Positions 61,582 through 64,000 of a stretch of DNA of 64,000 nt are shown piece by piece. Origin of the DNA: Larkinella sp. C7 (GTDB lineage Bacteria; Bacteroidota; Bacteroidia; Cytophagales; Spirosomataceae); NCBI RefSeq assembly GCF_006149005.1, contig NZ_VBSL01000001.1, positions 186,001 to 250,000 of the forward strand, given 5' to 3'. Below the pieces are notes generated by a model that did no database searches, was not told the origin of the DNA, and saw only the letters and a program-made list of their open reading frames with translations. The stretch's first letter is position 1. Every line of letters begins with the position of its first letter. A program made the translations under genes and the position numbers.

Positions 61582-62622
61582 CTATTTTTTCATCTCTACC
61601 AACCCAGCGGTTTCCGAATGCTGAATCGCTTCGGAACTGTGGCTGAAATAACAGCACGGGACCCCGGCGGCTACAATCTGATCGACAAATTCCTGGGTCC
61701 GAACCCCATTTTGCTTGTGAACCCGGCGCAGATACACACACCGGATCTGTTGCGGAAAGTGGGACACCAATGAACTGTAGATGTTAGGATCTTCCTGCGT
61801 GTCGTCGCCCAGCAGCACAAATTTCATCTCCGGAAACGCTTCCAGAATCCGCACAATCCGGGCAAATTTAGTAATGTGTTTGTTCTGACCGGTTTTCCAG
61901 ACTTCGCGAAACCGTTTGATCTGGCTCAGGAGGTAAATCCCGTTGGGCATGTCATTTTTTTCGCAAAACGTCAGAATATAGTCGTACAGGTTCCATTCGC
62001 TGCTCGATACGTAGAAGAACGGGTTCGTCGCATTGCCGTTCGTTCCGGCGCGCGCCAATAATTGGTAATGCGTCACTACATTTTCAAACGGATCGCGACT
62101 GTGGGCATTTTGGGTCAGCAAAACGTGTAGCCGCTTGCGAAGGTTGGACGAATGAGAAATCAGAAACGTATCATCAATGTCGGAAACAATGCCAATCTGC
62201 GTCGAATGCGGCCGATATACTTCGCCCTGCCCCGTTGCAACCGGGTCTTCCGGCCCGAGGTTGGCCGTAATCAAATCGACTTTTACCGGATGCCAGCCGG
62301 GTGTAAAGGGTTCATCGGGCGTCCATTCCAGCCGAAAAAAACCGTCTTTTTCGGTAACAAACCGCACATCTTCCGGAATACCCCTCACTTTGACGGTCGC
62401 GCCCGAAACCGGCCGCATCATAAAAAGCCGCAGCAACGCAAAGGTATTGATCCAGAAATTCTGCCGGTATTTCTGGCGGGGCATCGGGCTCACCCGCAAC
62501 ACATGACCAAACACCACGACCTTCTGCTGGTGGACGTAGCCCCGGTACACTTTCACCACGGGCTTGTCCGAAATTCGGAGCCACGTTAAGATTTTATCTT
62601 TTATTCCGCCACTTGCCTTCAT
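61582..62622 (-). CDS. App1-family phosphatidate phosphatase domain protein (DUF2183)
   Basis: A 346-residue protein. The N-terminal third is a beta-sandwich (VKVYRGYVHQQKVVVFGHVLRVSP, later TVKVRGIPEDVRFVTEKDGFFRLEWTPDEPF). The C-terminal domain is HAD-like, with the catalytic motif IGIVSDIDDTFL (DxDxT) near residue 144, FFYVSSSEWNLYDYI, and VLLGDDTQEDPNIYSSLV. Yeast App1 of this family dephosphorylates phosphatidic acid to diacylglycerol. It is divergent from the diacylglycerol kinase gene on the other side of the IS element, which catalyses the opposite step. Confidence 0.88.
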   Translation of the reverse strand: MKASGGIKDKILTWLRISDKPVVKVYRGYVHQQKVVVFGHVLRVSPMPRQKYRQNFWINTFALLRLFMMRPVSGATVKVRGIPEDVRFVTEKDGFFRLEWTPDEPFTPGWHPVKVDLITANLGPEDPVATGQGEVYRPHSTQIGIVSDIDDTFLISHSSNLRKRLHVLLTQNAHSRDPFENVVTHYQLLARAGTNGNATNPFFYVSSSEWNLYDYILTFCEKNDMPNGIYLLSQIKRFREVWKTGQNKHITKFARIVRILEAFPEMKFVLLGDDTQEDPNIYSSLVSHFPQQIRCVYLRRVHKQNGVRTQEFVDQIVAAGVPCCYFSHSSEAIQHSETAGLVEMKK

Positions 62623-62661
62623 TCTTTGTTTATTACAGATAGTTAATCAATCCGGTGTTCA

Positions 62662-62740
62662 GTTTCCCTCTTTCGTTATTCGCTATTCAATATTCATTAT
62701 TCGATATTAAGAACGAAGGAATAACGAATATTGAACACTG
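62662..62740. repeat. Left part of an IS-interrupted palindrome, TTATTC family (P9)
   Basis: Within this half, 62686-62702 pairs with 62719-62735 (16 of 17). The outer arm 62662-62689 pairs over 26 of 28 bases with 63649-63676 beyond the IS element. Words such as CGTTATTCGCTATTC match those of P4 at 33871-33983. It ends at CACTG (62736-62740), the left target duplication. Confidence 0.85.
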
Positions 62741-63645
62741 AACCTGTTTAAAGTTAGTTAGCACAACGGCGCGAAATACCGAATTTTGGAGTCGCCAAAC
62801 ACCCAAAACTCACTTTCGCGCCGTGTTCGACAAAGATATCATTGAAACGCATATGCTGCCGTATTTACGCAAACCATCGCGTGGTATGAATTCCAAAGTT
62901 CCTATAAGCCAGATCGTTGCCGCCATCCTTTATCGGTTGAAAACGGGTTGTCAGTGGCGGCAATTACCTGTTGAGCGCTTTTTTGAGCAACCCTATAGCT
63001 GGCAATCGGTCTATCACTATTTCCGCAAATGGGCCAACGATGGTAGCTTCAAAAACCTCTGGGTAGCCTTCCTGACCCAATATCGTGCTCAGCTGGACTT
63101 GTCCTGCATTCAACTCGATGGCAGTCAGACGCCCGCCAAAAATGGGGGTGATGCCATCGGCTATCAGTCACGCAAGCGGTGCCGAACTACCAATCTGGTG
63201 TTTCTCTGTGACAATCAGGGACAAATGCTCGCCTGCAGTCAACCGCTCGGCGGAGAATTCCATGATAGTCATGAGTTGAAGACGGTTTTTGAACAACTTA
63301 CGCAAGTTCTGCAGGCGGCCAATCTGCCGATCAAAGGTTTATTTCTCAACGCTGATGCGGGCTTTGATACCGATAACTTTCGCCACTACTGTCAACAACA
63401 AGACCTGCAGGCTAACATTGCCCTGAGCGGACGCCGAAAACCGGACAGTTCTTTCATCTACTTTGATGAGTTGCTCTACCAGCGTCGGCTGGTGATTGAG
63501 CGAGCCAATGCGTGGCTAGACAGTCTGAAAGCATTGGTGGTTCGTTATGAGCAAAAAGCCCTGCATTGGCAAGCTCTGCACTGGCTGGCCTTCAGTGCCC
63601 AATTCATCCGAACACTAAAACGTAAACAGAAACTTTAAACAGGCT
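62741..63645 (+). mobile_element. IS5-like insertion sequence
   Basis: About 905 bases with terminal inverted repeats: CCTGTTTAAAGTT (62743-62755) at the left and AACTTTAAACAGG (63631-63643) at the right. Including two outer bases gives 14 of 15 matches. CACTG directly flanks both ends (62736-62740 and 63646-63650), a 5-bp target duplication; a shorter reading is possible because CACTGAA occurs on both sides. One transposase gene fills it. It split a pre-existing palindrome. Confidence 0.9.
62823..63638 (+). CDS. IS5-family transposase
   Basis: A 271-residue DDE transposase starting at GTG 62823. The N-terminal DUF4096-like helix-turn-helix region (IVAAILYRLKTGCQWRQLPVERF; WQSVYHYFRKWANDG) is followed by the catalytic triad Asp99 (QLDGSQT), Asp178 (NADAGFD) and Glu226 (RRLVIERANAWLDSLK, the IS5 Y/R-x-x-E context). 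Length and reading frame are intact, so the element is potentially active. It lies inside inverted repeats 62741-63645. Confidence 0.92.
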   Translation: MFDKDIIETHMLPYLRKPSRGMNSKVPISQIVAAILYRLKTGCQWRQLPVERFFEQPYSWQSVYHYFRKWANDGSFKNLWVAFLTQYRAQLDLSCIQLDGSQTPAKNGGDAIGYQSRKRCRTTNLVFLCDNQGQMLACSQPLGGEFHDSHELKTVFEQLTQVLQAANLPIKGLFLNADAGFDTDNFRHYCQQQDLQANIALSGRRKPDSSFIYFDELLYQRRLVIERANAWLDSLKALVVRYEQKALHWQALHWLAFSAQFIRTLKRKQKL

Positions 63646-63676
63646 CACTGAATAGCGAATAACGAAACAAGGAAAC
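63646..63676. repeat. Right part of the IS-interrupted palindrome (P9)
   Basis: After the right target copy CACTG (63646-63650), bases 63649-63676 are complementary to 62662-62689 with two mismatches. Removing the IS and one CACTG restores a continuous palindrome between the App1-like and diacylglycerol kinase genes. Confidence 0.85.
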
Positions 63677-63710
63677 AGAATACCCAATCCCTGCAAACTA
63701 ACTCAGGAAC

Positions 63711-64000
63711 ATGCCGGAAGCTAAAAAGTTAAAATTTCTGTTCGCCATCAACCCGATTTCCGGCGGACAGGACAAATCGACCTGGGAATCAGGCATTCGT
63801 TCTTTCTTCGAAAAACAACCGCATTCGGCTAACCTGTTCCTTCTGGATGGTAAAAACGACGACAAGGAACTCCCCAAACTCATCGAATCCTACCAACCCG
63901 ACCGATTGGTGGCCGTGGGTGGCGACGGCACCATCAAATTCGTGGCCGAACACGCCCTGACGGCCAACCTGCCGATGGGCATTCTCCCGGCGGGCTCGGC
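63711..64000 (+). CDS. Diacylglycerol kinase-family lipid kinase, 3' end missing
   Basis: The first 96 codons of a DAGK-type kinase, cut by the window's right edge. It starts at ATG 63711 and shows FLFAINPISGGQ (the first glycine-rich loop), then PDRLVAVGGDGTIKFVAEH (the GGDGT catalytic motif) and PMGILPAGSA (start of the GTxN-type motif). The family phosphorylates diacylglycerol or related lipids to phosphatidic acid at the membrane. It faces an App1-like phosphatidate phosphatase across the IS, suggesting control of the phosphatidate/diacylglycerol balance. Confidence 0.9.
   Translation, partial: MPEAKKLKFLFAINPISGGQDKSTWESGIRSFFEKQPHSANLFLLDGKNDDKELPKLIESYQPDRLVAVGGDGTIKFVAEHALTANLPMGILPAGS

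Noticed and set aside
61546-61773. 75-codon plus-strand frame after the nitrilase gene
   Set aside because: Overlaps the 3' end of the App1-like gene antisense and has no family features.

Overview
The window reads as a chromosome segment of a Bacteroidota bacterium, most likely order Cytophagales and close to Spirosoma or Larkinella. The evidence is two SusC/SusD pairs, a FecR/ECF-sigma pair coupled to a TonB receptor with an STN domain, matches to the Bacteroidota promoter element TAnnTTTG, no visible Shine-Dalgarno sequences, and the gene order pheT, small coiled-coil protein, zapA, rny. The DNA is moderately GC-rich and densely coded. I saw no rRNA, tRNA, CRISPR array or prophage.

Layout. 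1-2976: four same-strand genes for envelope or membrane proteins of unknown function, the first cut by the window edge. 3152-8094: pheT, a ZapB-like coiled-coil gene, zapA, a candidate 6S-like RNA and rny. 8195-18097: a TMTC-like membrane glycosyltransferase with TPRs, a glyoxalase-fold protein, an AT-rich orphan lipoprotein bracketed by an intact LysM/BON gene and a 3' remnant of the same gene, an outer-membrane barrel, an HxlR regulator, RidA and a large hybrid histidine kinase. 18324-20234: three secreted proteins (PKD lipoprotein, unknown, LamG-like). 20231-31476: an eight-gene minus-strand operon with a giant Hsp70/actin-fold ATPase, a tubulin/FtsZ-fold protein, a von Willebrand A lipoprotein and five membrane-anchored or membrane proteins. 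It is the most unusual unit here. 31598-34456: rsmA, mgtE and dtd. 35154-49557: two SusCD loci, one with an endonuclease/phosphatase-fold protein and one with a Tat-exported beta-propeller, FecR and an ECF sigma factor. 49753-61549: mostly housekeeping and small secreted proteins (MazG-like, cytochrome c, GroES-like, YidD, Lgt, MFS sugar transporter, Omp85 barrel, nitrilase). 61582-64000: an App1-like phosphatidate phosphatase and a diacylglycerol kinase, divergently arranged with an IS5-like element between them.

Two things stand out. First, the operon at 20231-31476 pairs an actin-fold and a tubulin-fold nucleotidase with a vWA lipoprotein. It resembles the FtsZ-like membrane-remodelling systems predicted from comparative genomics, but the giant Hsp70-like partner and the duplicated 'LISTDWR' module look particular to this lineage. 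Second, at least nine intergenic regions carry long near-perfect palindromes whose arms are built from short repeating words. Different loci share words, and one palindrome is split by the IS element. They occur between convergent, tandem and divergent genes, so ordinary terminators do not explain them.

All calls come from reading the sequence; no database search was run. Start codons were chosen from family alignment, signal peptides and gene spacing.
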